Shown: piece after piece, positions 34,201-42,542 of the stretch
Position numbering within the stretch: position 1 is the first letter of the stretch
How the letters are laid out: each line of letters begins with the position of its first letter
Origin: Treponema bryantii
Lineage (GTDB): Bacteria > Spirochaetota > Spirochaetia > Treponematales > Treponemataceae
Length of the DNA: 64,000 nt
Assembly: GCF_036492245.1 (NCBI RefSeq)
Contig: NZ_AP025286.1
Location: 186,001-250,000, forward strand
Reading direction: 5' to 3'
Program-made: the position numbers and the translations under genes
Notes under the pieces: model-generated
What the model was told of the DNA's origin: nothing
Databases searched by the model: none
The model's input: only the letters and a program-made list of their open reading frames with translations

Positions 34201-34761
34201 ATGGCTGAAGAAAAACTCGACCCGCGCATTATCCGCACAAAGGAAGCAATTCAGACGGTTTTTAAGCAGATGGTTTGCGAGCTGCCTTATGAAAAAATTA
34301 CTGTAAAGGCAATCACCCAGGCGGCCAGAATTAACCGCAATACTTTTTATCTTCATTATAATTGTGTGGATGATGTGCTTGCAGAGATTCAGGCTAAGCA
34401 TTCCAGCGAATACAGCGCGATTGTTTCGGGAATTGATCAGCTCAAGGAAACCGGAAAACTTGTGCGGGCCTTTTTTGAATACATGGAAGCCCAGGATGAT
34501 TTTTTTAAGCGTGTTACCTGCGACAGCCGTTTTGACTATATCCGCGAAAGAATGCAGAACCGGGTAACAAAACAGGCTGCGGAATCTCGTCCGCTTAAAG
34601 GTCTGGACCAGAGCGTGCGCAACATTCTTTTGACTTTTAATAACTGCGTAGTTCTGCTTTACCGCCAGTGGGTAGCCGATGGACGTAAGATTCCTATGGA
34701 AGAAATGATTGAGCTTGCGACGACACTTCTGGAAAAAGGGATGAAGGGATACGCTAAATAA
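34201..34761 (+). CDS. TetR-family regulator
   Basis: 186 residues from MAEEKLDPRIIRTKEAIQ; HTH TVKAITQAARINRNTFYLHYNCVDDVL. A longer frame from 34168 lacks a ribosome site, whereas GGAGG lies before 34201. Divergent from the exported flavodoxin and followed by a serine hydrolase 12 bases downstream. Confidence 0.83.
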   Translation: MAEEKLDPRIIRTKEAIQTVFKQMVCELPYEKITVKAITQAARINRNTFYLHYNCVDDVLAEIQAKHSSEYSAIVSGIDQLKETGKLVRAFFEYMEAQDDFFKRVTCDSRFDYIRERMQNRVTKQAAESRPLKGLDQSVRNILLTFNNCVVLLYRQWVADGRKIPMEEMIELATTLLEKGMKGYAK

Positions 34762-34773
34762 GGAAAGGGCATT

Positions 34774-35787
34774 ATGAGTTTTACAAATTTTTCAGGTGTT
34801 TTTGGTGTATACGAAGGAACTAAGCTTATCGAAAGCGATGCTTATGGTTTTGCAAATAAAAACTTCCGCATACAGAATAGCACAGATTTTTGCTACGGCA
34901 CGGCTTCTGGCACAAAAGGCTTTACGGCTGTTTCAATTCTGACTCTTGCCGCAGAAAATAAGCTCAATCTTGATGACAGCGTGAAAAAACTTTTGACCGC
35001 AAAGACTGAAAAATACGGTTCGCTCGATTGGCTTTCTGAAAAAGTGACGGTGCGCAGTCTATTGAATCACACTTCAGGTGTGCCGGATTATTTTGACGAA
35101 GATTTTGTAGATGATTTTGAAGAAGCCCTGTGTGGAAATGCAAACTATCACTATGAAAAAGCGGAGGCCTTTTTTCCGCTGATTGAAAATATGTGGAAAA
35201 AACAACAGGCTCCTTATTCTTCTGCCGGTGCCTTCAAGTATTCCAATGGCGGCTTTGTGATTCTTGCGGCTGTTGTTGAGGCTGTCTCTGGCATGAGTTT
35301 TCCGTCATTTGCAAAGCAGCATATTTTTACAAAATTTGGCATGAAAAGTACGGGCTTTTTTAGGCTTGATGAGACATCCCCTGACGGAATTGTATGCGCA
35401 ACCGGCTATCAGCAAAACGGCCGCAGTAACATTTACGGAATTCCCGTAACTGGTGGCGGAGACGGTGGCGCGTTTACTACAATTGCAGACATGGCACAAT
35501 TCTGGCATAATCTTGATCCTGAACTGAATCTGGAAAGCACCCTTTCTCCTTTTATTGAAGATGCCTGGTCCCCTTGTATTGAAGGTGATGACGGACTATA
35601 TGGGCTTGGCTTCTGGCTGCGCAAAGAAAATCCGCACATCGTTTTTCTTGAGGGCTTTGATCCTGGCGTGCAGTTTTTCAGCTTTTACAACCGAGATACA
35701 AAGCGCTCGCTTACAATCTGCCTTAACGATGAACAGAAAAAGTGCAGCGAAGTCTTTGAAAAGTATTTTGGGCTGGTTCAGGAATAA
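34774..35787 (+). CDS. serine hydrolase, beta-lactamase-like
   Basis: 337 residues. SGTK (S45-K48) is the catalytic S-x-x-K; YSNGGFVILAAVVEAVSG carries the Y-x-N and GxFGHG-like later segments follow. No signal peptide. Probably co-transcribed with the TetR gene. Its last 65 bases overlap the convergent gene 35723-37765. Confidence 0.78.
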   Translation: MSFTNFSGVFGVYEGTKLIESDAYGFANKNFRIQNSTDFCYGTASGTKGFTAVSILTLAAENKLNLDDSVKKLLTAKTEKYGSLDWLSEKVTVRSLLNHTSGVPDYFDEDFVDDFEEALCGNANYHYEKAEAFFPLIENMWKKQQAPYSSAGAFKYSNGGFVILAAVVEAVSGMSFPSFAKQHIFTKFGMKSTGFFRLDETSPDGIVCATGYQQNGRSNIYGIPVTGGGDGGAFTTIADMAQFWHNLDPELNLESTLSPFIEDAWSPCIEGDDGLYGLGFWLRKENPHIVFLEGFDPGVQFFSFYNRDTKRSLTICLNDEQKKCSEVFEKYFGLVQE

Positions 35788-37765
35788 ATAGTAACCCTTC
35801 CAGTACGCTGCTGCTTGCCCATGGCATTAAAGCAAACCAGGTTGAAGAAGGATTTCCGTCTTTATATTTTTCGACAACGAGGCCCTGGCTGTAACAGAAG
35901 CGTTCCGACATCCAGCCTTTTTTGCCGTAATCAAATTCTCCGTCAAAATGATTATATGTCTGGCAGCCCCATAAAATTGTATCCTGCATGCGATTCTTGA
36001 TATATTCAATTGTGCGGGAATCTTTTTTTGCATGCTCAATAAAGTAAGCCATCTCACTAACAATTGATGAAGACATAGGATGAATATGAGGATTACACAC
36101 TGAAGTAATGCTGCCACCACAGGAACTCCACTTGAGTTTGCTCAGAGGTGGAACTTCGATACGCCCATTATAGCAGAACTTGTAAGAGAACTCCTGGTAC
36201 AAGGCTGTTTCCATATAATCAAGATAAAGTTGATTTTTTGTAAGCTGATGTAAAAGTTTTGCTGCCCTTATAAAAGCAAGTACACCTTCGTTATCCGGAG
36301 CCTTGTCTGTATCAAGTGGGCTTCCATAGCATTCAAGCTTTGCAATAAAAGTTTCGTAATAATGGGTCAGTGATTTTTCAAAGAGAGGAAGATTCTTTGT
36401 TTCATTTGTAATCAAGGCAAAGAGAATGCTTGCGGCCAGTGCCCATGAGCTTCCAAGAGAATCATATTCAATACCAGTTCCATCAGTCTCGGAGTAAACA
36501 AAAGGATATTCACCCACACGGTTAATCTCTCGTTCAAGAGCATGAACTACAGTTTTAGAGAAGGAGAGCCAGTCATCGTGAATCCTTCCATTTTCTTTTT
36601 CAAATTGGTAAGCCTTCAAAAGATAATAAGTAAACTGTCCGTCGAGATAAGCCGAATGTCCACCGCTGTGCATTCCGCCATACCACCAGCCGTGACAGGT
36701 CCAGTTTTGTCCGTCGAAAGTTTCATACGGAAGCGACGAAGCTTTGTTCAGGGAGTTATCAACAATATTTTGAATACATTCAAGAGCTTGTTCCCTCATT
36801 TTCTGATTATTTAGACGAGCAGAGGCAACAAGCTGAGGATAGGCTACTACAATTCCATTGGTCCAGGAAATCGAAGGAATTATATTATAAGAAAAACTTT
36901 CCTTGCCCTTCTGATCAAATCCTGCTTCTCTTACAAAACCCGAATAACATTTTTGAGAGGGAAGCCAAGCATAATCGCAGACCGCCAGTGATAAATCTTT
37001 TATTGCTTCTTCCAGAGATGCCGATTGGCGTGGAGCTTCGTGATATGCCTCATAAACATTTCTGATAACCTTGTGAATATCTGTTACCGAAGCTGCATCA
37101 AAATCATAAACATCAAAGATTTGTGTAATTTTTTGATTTGTCTGCAAAGTAAAATAGTTTTTCGAAGTTTGTCTTGGAAGAATTGTATGTGACTGAATAA
37201 AAAGCCAGGGTGCATTTTCATAACCGAAGGTATAGCCGACAGTTTGCCTTTTGGAATTACAGGTAAAGCCGCCATACTGTACAAAATCTTTCTCGCAATA
37301 ATATGGAGAAGTGTGAAAGCCACGAATCTTTGGAGAGTTTCCATTTATGTACATCAAGGCACATGGGTGAGAAAGTCTGTCTCCCCTTACCATATAAAAT
37401 GAAGAAAGCGGACAATCAGAATCTGAAGGATTTGTGAAAGCAGAATTAAGCCGGGGAAATTTACAGTCTACTTTCCAGGGCTTGTCTCCTCTGTTTGAAC
37501 CATACATAAAGCCCGGGAGATAAAAATCAGCTTTACCGTCTGCCTCAATTTCAAGGCGCATAATTCCTTCGAAATCAATTCCGCTGGTATTTTGAATGCT
37601 TACTTCAATTTTATAAGGAGAAGCTGATGAACCGTTTCCTCCGAGAATCTTTTCCTGATAGTTCAAACCGTAGACTTCAGGGGAATCATAAATATCAGAT
37701 TTTTCTTCAACTAATTCGAGATGTCGTTTTTTTGAAACTGCAGATAATTTAAGAAACTCAACCAT
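35723..37765 (-). CDS. large glycosidase-like protein, family not recognised
   Basis: 680 residues without a signal peptide. The N-terminal ~220 residues look beta-rich; from about 250 the protein has the repeated helical pattern of (alpha/alpha)6-barrel glycosidases or lyases, with aromatic and acidic stretches (TCHGWWYGGMHSGGHSAYLD, GSPLDTDKAPDNEG, WSSCGGSITSVCNPHIHP). I cannot name the GH family. The final ~26 residues lie in the overlap with the serine hydrolase and may be a non-native extension after loss of the original stop. A 5' piece of a close relative, promoter included, lies at 60531-60700. Confidence 0.6.
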   Translation of the reverse strand: MVEFLKLSAVSKKRHLELVEEKSDIYDSPEVYGLNYQEKILGGNGSSASPYKIEVSIQNTSGIDFEGIMRLEIEADGKADFYLPGFMYGSNRGDKPWKVDCKFPRLNSAFTNPSDSDCPLSSFYMVRGDRLSHPCALMYINGNSPKIRGFHTSPYYCEKDFVQYGGFTCNSKRQTVGYTFGYENAPWLFIQSHTILPRQTSKNYFTLQTNQKITQIFDVYDFDAASVTDIHKVIRNVYEAYHEAPRQSASLEEAIKDLSLAVCDYAWLPSQKCYSGFVREAGFDQKGKESFSYNIIPSISWTNGIVVAYPQLVASARLNNQKMREQALECIQNIVDNSLNKASSLPYETFDGQNWTCHGWWYGGMHSGGHSAYLDGQFTYYLLKAYQFEKENGRIHDDWLSFSKTVVHALEREINRVGEYPFVYSETDGTGIEYDSLGSSWALAASILFALITNETKNLPLFEKSLTHYYETFIAKLECYGSPLDTDKAPDNEGVLAFIRAAKLLHQLTKNQLYLDYMETALYQEFSYKFCYNGRIEVPPLSKLKWSSCGGSITSVCNPHIHPMSSSIVSEMAYFIEHAKKDSRTIEYIKNRMQDTILWGCQTYNHFDGEFDYGKKGWMSERFCYSQGLVVEKYKDGNPSSTWFALMPWASSSVLEGLLFIPEPAQNTFQRLRCTFSVHR

Positions 37766-37846
37766 GATATAATGGTAATATTAAAACAGTTTAAAAAAAA
37801 GAATAAATCTATACAAATATTTCCATTTGTTATGAAAGACGATTAT
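37766..37846. promoter_or_regulatory. promoter region of the glycosidase-like gene, duplicated at 60642-60700
   Basis: Contains AGAATAAATCTATACAAAT (about 37800-37818), repeated almost exactly near 60673. The conserved block points towards the upstream region of both copies of this gene. Confidence 0.45.
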
Positions 37847-37924
37847 CTAATTGTGGTTCTCACAATGATGGTTACACTTAGCCTCAAAGTTTGGCTTGAG
37901 TTCTCCTTTTGCAAAGAACTCTGC
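37847..37924 (-). pseudogene. 3' tail of a NifX-like gene
   Basis: 26 codons on the minus strand reading …FFAKGELKPNFEAKC…HH…ENHN then stop, matching the end of the complete NifX-like protein at 50037-50432 (…LFAKGELKPNFDAKC…). It starts one base after the stop codon of the PNPOx-like gene, so it never has its own start. Confidence 0.75.
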
Positions 37925-37925
37925 T

Positions 37926-38402
37926 TTACGACTCATTCACCAGCTTGCCAGTCATGTGTTCGATTTCAAGTTCAAGGCACTGAACACGCGGCAGGGCATT
38001 CTTGAGTTCTTTTTCAAGATAGGCCTGGTCGTCTGTGAATTTATAAACCAGCTTTGTACAGATTTTGCGGGTAAGGTCCGGGTCAGTCACAAGGCGGATT
38101 TTTCCAAAGACTATTACACTGTTGATATTAAGTGCCCATTCGCCTTTTTTGCGGTAGCCCTGGTCATAAACGCAGAAGCTTGCCTTGTCATAATTTTTTA
38201 TGGCATCGATTTTGTGGCCTTCTTTTGCCCCGTGAAAATAAATCTTGTTGTCTTCTTCGCTGTAAAAGTGGGAGAGAGGAAGCCCGTAAGGATATCCGTC
38301 ATCGCCTAGGAGTGAAAGTACTCCGCGTTTTTCATTTTTTAAAATTTCTTTGCATTCGCTATCCGTAATCTGCTGCTTGAATCTTCTCATTGGTCTGAAC
38401 AT
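37926..38402 (-). CDS. pyridoxamine 5'-phosphate oxidase-like protein
   Basis: 158 residues, FRPMRRFKQQ start, ILKNEKRGVLSLLGDDGYPYGLPLSHFY and KIYFHGAKEGHK: the FMN-binding split-barrel fold (nitroimidazole-resistance NimA-like). Ends in EIEHMTGKLVNES; the same ending, out of context, is found at 50438-50482. AGGAG before ATG. Confidence 0.8.
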   Translation of the reverse strand: MFRPMRRFKQQITDSECKEILKNEKRGVLSLLGDDGYPYGLPLSHFYSEEDNKIYFHGAKEGHKIDAIKNYDKASFCVYDQGYRKKGEWALNINSVIVFGKIRLVTDPDLTRKICTKLVYKFTDDQAYLEKELKNALPRVQCLELEIEHMTGKLVNES

Positions 38403-38412
38403 GTGATTACTC

Positions 38413-38841
38413 CTATTTCTTATTTATAAAATACAACCCTACAAGGCAGATTGCAACTCCCAGAACTTTGCTCCAGCTAATTACTTCATGATAGCCAATA
38501 AGTCCTACAAAAATCAAAATGACTGCCAGTGCCGCGTTGGAAACTGTTGCCAGTGTGCTGACTTTCCAGCCTGCCTTGTATGCAAAAATGAAGCCCACTT
38601 CAAGTCCTGTGATTACAATTCCAAGAACGATTGTAGCCCAGTTAGTATGGGAAAATTCCTTGATGATATTCCCACCCTTTGTAGTGACAAAGAAGGCAAA
38701 TGCCGAAAAAAGTGTTGCCACAGCATATGTGATTGTCATGCTTGCATAAGTGTTCATCTGCTGGGGAATGCCCTTAGCACAGATTTGATAAAGTGTATTA
38801 GAAAAAACAATGATTAAAAGCGGCCAGATGTAATTGAACAT
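38413..38841 (-). CDS. EamA/SMR-like half-size transporter
   Basis: About 142 residues with four membrane helices (MFNYIWPLLIIVFSNTLYQI; MTITYAVATLFSAFAFFV; WATIVLGIVITGLEVGFIFAY; ALAVILIFVGLIGYHEVISW). Family DMT. The start 38841 is seven bases from TATAAT on the minus strand (38848-38853) with TTGATT 18 bases further up, so the mRNA may be leaderless; an in-frame start at 38877 is possible. Next gene upstream ends at 38874. Confidence 0.7.
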   Translation of the reverse strand: MFNYIWPLLIIVFSNTLYQICAKGIPQQMNTYASMTITYAVATLFSAFAFFVTTKGGNIIKEFSHTNWATIVLGIVITGLEVGFIFAYKAGWKVSTLATVSNAALAVILIFVGLIGYHEVISWSKVLGVAICLVGLYFINKK

Positions 38842-38847
38842 ATGATG

Positions 38848-38877
38848 ATTATAACGAAAAAAGTTTTTCAAAATCAA
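38848..38877 (-). promoter_or_regulatory. promoter with leaderless geometry
   Basis: On the minus strand TTGATT, an 18-base spacer and TATAAT, with the start codon of the EamA-like gene at the predicted +1. The -10 box lies just before the end of the upstream monooxygenase gene. Confidence 0.4.
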
Positions 38878-39227
38878 CTTCTTATAAAAGCTTTATCTTG
38901 TTCAGGAATTTTATCATCAGAAATAAAGCGTTCGATTGTCATGTGAAGGTCGTATTTTTCGCGAAGCTCAGCAATTGTTTTCATCATTGGTGTTGCGTGG
39001 TGCAAATCAATTGCTTCTTGATTTTCCCAGGAGTCGATTAAGAGGATGGTTTCGCAGCTGTCATCGCCGATGGCTTTTTCTTCCTCAAAAGGTAGATAAT
39101 ATTCATAGCGAAGATTTCCCTTCTCTGCGCGAATTTTTTCGACGGTGCCGCTGGAAATCATTTCGCGTGCAAAGGCCTGAGCCGCTCCCTTTTTTCCTGT
39201 ATAACGAAGATTTACTGTAATTGCCAT
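38874..39227 (-). CDS. antibiotic-biosynthesis-type monooxygenase (ABM fold)
   Basis: 117 residues; ITVNLRYTGKKGAAQAFAREM, then GNLRYEYYLPFEE and SCETILLIDSWENQEAIDLHHATPMM: the typical quinol/ABM beta-barrel with His near residue 76. Enzymes of this group act on quinols without cofactor. AGGAG before the start. Confidence 0.78.
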   Translation of the reverse strand: MAITVNLRYTGKKGAAQAFAREMISSGTVEKIRAEKGNLRYEYYLPFEEEKAIGDDSCETILLIDSWENQEAIDLHHATPMMKTIAELREKYDLHMTIERFISDDKIPEQDKAFIRS

Positions 39228-39245
39228 TTTATTTCTCCTGATATT

Positions 39246-40091
39246 TTATTCTTTGCAGATAATTTGCGTTTTTGATTTATCGCAGATTTCTTCTTCCAGA
39301 ATTATCTGGCCGATTGAGTCTGCTGTGATTTTTCCTGCAAGAGGATTTTTTATGCTGTCGATTTTTCCGCTTACTTCTACATCAATGGTGCTGCGTTCGA
39401 AAGCAAGATCGCAATCTTCCATTGTACAGTTTTTGAGCACGAGATTTTTGCAGTAGCAGAAAGGCTGAGTTCCAATAATGCGGCAGTTTATAAGAGTGAG
39501 ATTTTCTGAATACCAGCCCAGGTATTCGCTTTTTACAATGCTGTTTTTAACAGTGACATTGTTTGTGTGCCAGAAGGCATCTTTTGTGTTCAGTTCTGAA
39601 TCTGTAATTTCGAGGTTTTCATCATATTGAAAAGAATATTTTCCCTTCATTTTTAAGCCAGAAATTTTTGCATCACGGATTTCAAAAAAGGGATATTCAG
39701 ATTCTTCGATTGTGACATTTTCAATTGTCAGCTTTTGACTTTTCCAGGCAAACTCTGGAGAATTAACGCTGCAGTTTTTCAGGCTGATATTTTCACATTC
39801 ACGAATTGCCTTAATTCCGTCGAGTCTGCTGTTTTCAATACAAATATCTTTGTCATACCAGAGGGCAGCCCGGCAGTTTTCGGTAAAGTTTGAATCAGTA
39901 ATTTTTGCTTTTTCTACATGCCAGAAGGGATAGCGAAGATTCATAAAGCAGCCGGCCACGTCGATGTTACGGCATTCCTTAAAAGCGGATTCACCGTCAG
40001 CAGGACCATCAAAGCGGCAGTTTTTTACTGTAAGATCTTTAAGACCGTACAAAGCTCTCTCTTCGTCAAAAGTCTGATTTTCAATAATCAC
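39246..40091 (-). CDS. DUF3737 family protein (beta-helix)
   Basis: 281 residues composed of regular repeats (ITDSN…, ENISLKNCSV…, LEITDSEL…, LVLKNCTM) with the start MIIENQTFDEERALYGL; this matches DUF3737, a right-handed beta-helix family of unknown function. No signal peptide. Single-gene unit after the operon terminator. Confidence 0.8.
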   Translation of the reverse strand: MIIENQTFDEERALYGLKDLTVKNCRFDGPADGESAFKECRNIDVAGCFMNLRYPFWHVEKAKITDSNFTENCRAALWYDKDICIENSRLDGIKAIRECENISLKNCSVNSPEFAWKSQKLTIENVTIEESEYPFFEIRDAKISGLKMKGKYSFQYDENLEITDSELNTKDAFWHTNNVTVKNSIVKSEYLGWYSENLTLINCRIIGTQPFCYCKNLVLKNCTMEDCDLAFERSTIDVEVSGKIDSIKNPLAGKITADSIGQIILEEEICDKSKTQIICKE

Positions 40092-40110
40092 AAAAATACC
40101 TCATGTGTAA

Positions 40111-40130
40111 GCCCGCCGGTCAGAGCGGGC
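40111..40130. terminator. GC-rich hairpin
   Basis: GCCCGC (40111-40116) and GCGGGC (40125-40130), followed by GTTGTT, on the + strand; it may act in either direction between DUF3737 and the redox operon. Confidence 0.4.
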
Positions 40131-40143
40131 GTTGTTCTATAGC

Positions 40144-40186
40144 AAAGCGTTAAAAAAAATTGCGATGCAGCAATTTTTTAGCTTTA
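40144..40186. terminator. terminator of the LysR-linked redox operon
   Basis: A long hairpin with arms AAAAAATTGC (40154-40163) and GCAATTTTTT (40170-40179), extended by AAAGC/GCTTT; U-rich flanks on both sides. It lies nine bases past the DUF4405 gene stop on the minus strand and can serve both directions. Confidence 0.65.
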
Positions 40187-40194
40187 CCATCTTA

Positions 40195-40905
40195 TTATTT
40201 TAAATACCTCTGGTACATCGATTTTACCAAAAGGTGCGAGAGTGTAGAAAACAAAATGATAATAGAAATATAATCGATTGCAAAAAGAATGTAGCCGCGT
40301 TCCAGATCAAAGAAGAAAAACTGCTGGCGAAGAATCAGATACTTCCAGACTCCTCGGGCAATGAAAGCGTAAATGCCGTAAGCGCAGACCAGAGTGAGAA
40401 GGATCTTTCCAACAAGTGTCATTATCGGGCTTGACCCGATAATCTCTGTTTCGGAAGATTCCCGTGTCGAAGCACGGGAATGACAAAGTTTGTTTGATAT
40501 CATCCCCACATGCAGTCCGATATGTAGCGACATAAACAGATAATACCAGTGACTGGCAAGCAGATGCGCAAGGCGGGCAAAGCCAAGGCCACCCTGAATG
40601 TTCAAAAAGGTGAAGATGTGATTTGAAAGGATGATTCCGCTTATCATCAGGAATATTGTGCAAATTAAAATACAGCAATTGATGATGGTTTGCATTACGC
40701 GGTAGGGGTTATATTTACCGCGGAAAATTGCACCATACCAGCGGCGGTTTAGTGCGATGTGAAGGCCCCATAAGACAAAAAGCCCCACGCCTAAGATTTC
40801 GTGCACGATGTCTGCCGGGAACAAATAGTTTCCGCCCATGAGTATGATGGAAAGGATGGTCATTGTAATGTCGATAGTCATTCTTAAGCGCTGGGTTTTT
40901 GTCAT
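40195..40905 (-). CDS. DUF4405-type cytochrome b-like membrane protein with in-frame palindromic insert
   Basis: 236 residues, about six membrane helices. His residues in HEILGVGLFVLWGLHIAL and LLASHWYYLFMSLHIGLHVGM fit bis-His heme binding. Between helices 4 and 5 there is a 23-residue segment CHSRASTRESSETEIIGSSP that is encoded by the palindromic element at 40417-40485; without it the helices join normally. Last gene of the operon headed by the alpha/beta hydrolase; probably passes electrons between quinone and the exported flavodoxin. Ribosome site GGAG. Confidence 0.75.
   Translation of the reverse strand: MTKTQRLRMTIDITMTILSIILMGGNYLFPADIVHEILGVGLFVLWGLHIALNRRWYGAIFRGKYNPYRVMQTIINCCILICTIFLMISGIILSNHIFTFLNIQGGLGFARLAHLLASHWYYLFMSLHIGLHVGMISNKLCHSRASTRESSETEIIGSSPIMTLVGKILLTLVCAYGIYAFIARGVWKYLILRQQFFFFDLERGYILFAIDYISIIILFSTLSHLLVKSMYQRYLK
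40417..40485. repeat. 69-bp palindromic element inside a coding region
   Basis: Starts TGTCATT and ends AATGACA (terminal inverted repeats) and contains two hairpins, ATTATCGGG/CCCGATAAT and ATTCCCGTG/CACGGGAAT. The length is 23 codons and both reading of the host gene sides stay in frame. The general form (TGTCATTCCCG…) resembles the protein-coding palindromic elements of Rickettsia. Only this copy was noticed in the window. Confidence 0.8.
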
Positions 40906-40924
40906 AAGTAGCTCCTATTTTTTT

Positions 40925-41452
40925 CTATTTCAACAAACCTTCAATATATTTCTTAACGTCTGCAGCAGAGCCACGGGTAAAATCTTTTCCACCCTTAAAG
41001 TCTACGCCCTTTGCAAACTTAGACAAATCTGTGCCGCTGCGACCAAGACCGCTGCCGCCACTGGTACAAAGAGTAATCATTTTTTTGCCCGACCAGTTCT
41101 GGCTTTCTACAAAGGTGTAAACAATTTTTGGGGCATAAGCCCACCAGATAGGGTAACAAACCACAACTGTGTCGTAGCCTGAGATATCGAGTTTATTTGC
41201 AATTGCAGGACGGCTTTTTGGGTCGTTGCATTCAATTGAAGAAAGCGATTTTTTGTCATGCCAGTCTAAGTCAGCATCAGTATATTTGTGCACCGGCTGG
41301 ATTTCAAAAATATCAGCTCCCATTTCTTTAGCGGCATTTTTTGCCATGCGTTCTGTTGTTCCTGTCGCACTGAAGTAAACGAATGCGGTCTTAGCAAATG
41401 CTCCTGTCATCATAAAGCCTCCAATTAAAAGTGTAAGAATAAGTTTTTTCAT
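40925..41452 (-). CDS. exported flavodoxin
   Basis: 175 residues; signal peptide MKKLILTLLIGGFMMTGAFA, then AFVYFSATGTTERMAKNAAKE (FMN loop), VVCYPIWWAYAPKIVYTFVE and LCTSGGSGLGRSG. Sec-type export predicted by eye. AGGAG before ATG. In the operon between DUF362 and the DUF4405 cytochrome. Confidence 0.82.
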   Translation of the reverse strand: MKKLILTLLIGGFMMTGAFAKTAFVYFSATGTTERMAKNAAKEMGADIFEIQPVHKYTDADLDWHDKKSLSSIECNDPKSRPAIANKLDISGYDTVVVCYPIWWAYAPKIVYTFVESQNWSGKKMITLCTSGGSGLGRSGTDLSKFAKGVDFKGGKDFTRGSAADVKKYIEGLLK

Positions 41453-41478
41453 TTTGTTTCTCCTGAATATATTTTTAG

Positions 41479-42507
41479 TTATTTGATTTCTACCAGGCGG
41501 TAATTTCTGGAACCAAAACCGATTTTTTCTGCATGTTCAAGTATATGGATTCCGTTTCTGCTTTCGATGCGTTCAATTAAACTGCCAGAATCTTTTGCTT
41601 TGTAGACCAGATCTACGCAGGCTTGGTCTAAAGCTACCGGGTCCAAGCTTGCAAGAATTCCGATGTCGTGCATGTCTGGTTCTGCAGGATTTGAATCGCA
41701 GTCGCAGTCTACAGAAAGTCGGTTCATCACATTTACGCAGACAATGCCTTTTCCGTCTTGCATGTAATCGCAGACTGATTTTGCTGCCTCTGCCATTGAT
41801 TCAAGGAATTCATTCTGAGGACAGCTGGTCCATCTTGTAACACTACGGCCTGCAGAGTGAATGTTGAGCTTTCCGGATTTCTTGCAGCTCATTCCTGAAG
41901 CAAATCCAATTGAAAGATTTTTGATTGCCCCACCAAAGCCACCCATTGTGTGACCTTTGAAGTGAGAAAGAATCAGATAGGTGTCGTAATCCTTAAAATG
42001 AGTTCCGACATAATTTTCCTTGAGACGTACACCACATTTTACAGGGATTGTCATGTAGCCCTCTGCGTCCTGCAGGTCAAAGCCGTTTGCAACATCCAGA
42101 AAACCGTGGTCACGGGCTATTTTCATGTGATCAATGTTGTTGCTTCTGTTTCCGCCATAAGCAGTGTTGCATTCTACAATGGTCGCATTCAATTCATCCT
42201 TTACAAGATTTTTGATGAGGGCAGGACGGAGGTAATTTGAATTTTCGCTTTCGCCAGTGCTCACCTTTACACCTGTTTTGCCGCTGGTCTTGTAGCCGGT
42301 TGCCTGATAAACTTTTACCAGAGATTCCGGGCTGATGTCGCGGATAAAATAAACGACTGGAACTGATTTGTCGCTGGCGTTGGTTGAGCTCGTCGAAACC
42401 TCGTGTGTTTTGTAACTTGCTGCCTTTGGGTTTGGCTTTGCAAAAAGACCGCTGATTGCCGATACAAGCAAAAGTGTAGCAAAAAATATAAATCTTCTTG
42501 TTTTCAT
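41479..42507 (-). CDS. exported DUF362 protein
   Basis: 342 residues from MKTRRFIFFATLLLVSAISG (signal peptide ending LFAKP); VYFIRDISPESLVKVYQATG, the MGGFGGAIKNLSIGFASG motif and DPVALDQACVDLVYKAKDSG are DUF362 features. Cysteines (SCKKSG, CPQNEF, VDCDCDS) may hold a cofactor; the classical ferredoxin domain is absent. AGGAGG before this ATG excludes the longer frame from 42597. Confidence 0.75.
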   Translation of the reverse strand: MKTRRFIFFATLLLVSAISGLFAKPNPKAASYKTHEVSTSSTNASDKSVPVVYFIRDISPESLVKVYQATGYKTSGKTGVKVSTGESENSNYLRPALIKNLVKDELNATIVECNTAYGGNRSNNIDHMKIARDHGFLDVANGFDLQDAEGYMTIPVKCGVRLKENYVGTHFKDYDTYLILSHFKGHTMGGFGGAIKNLSIGFASGMSCKKSGKLNIHSAGRSVTRWTSCPQNEFLESMAEAAKSVCDYMQDGKGIVCVNVMNRLSVDCDCDSNPAEPDMHDIGILASLDPVALDQACVDLVYKAKDSGSLIERIESRNGIHILEHAEKIGFGSRNYRLVEIK

Positions 42508-42542
42508 AAATTCCTCCTGAATATTTAGGGCGCAACCGCCAT

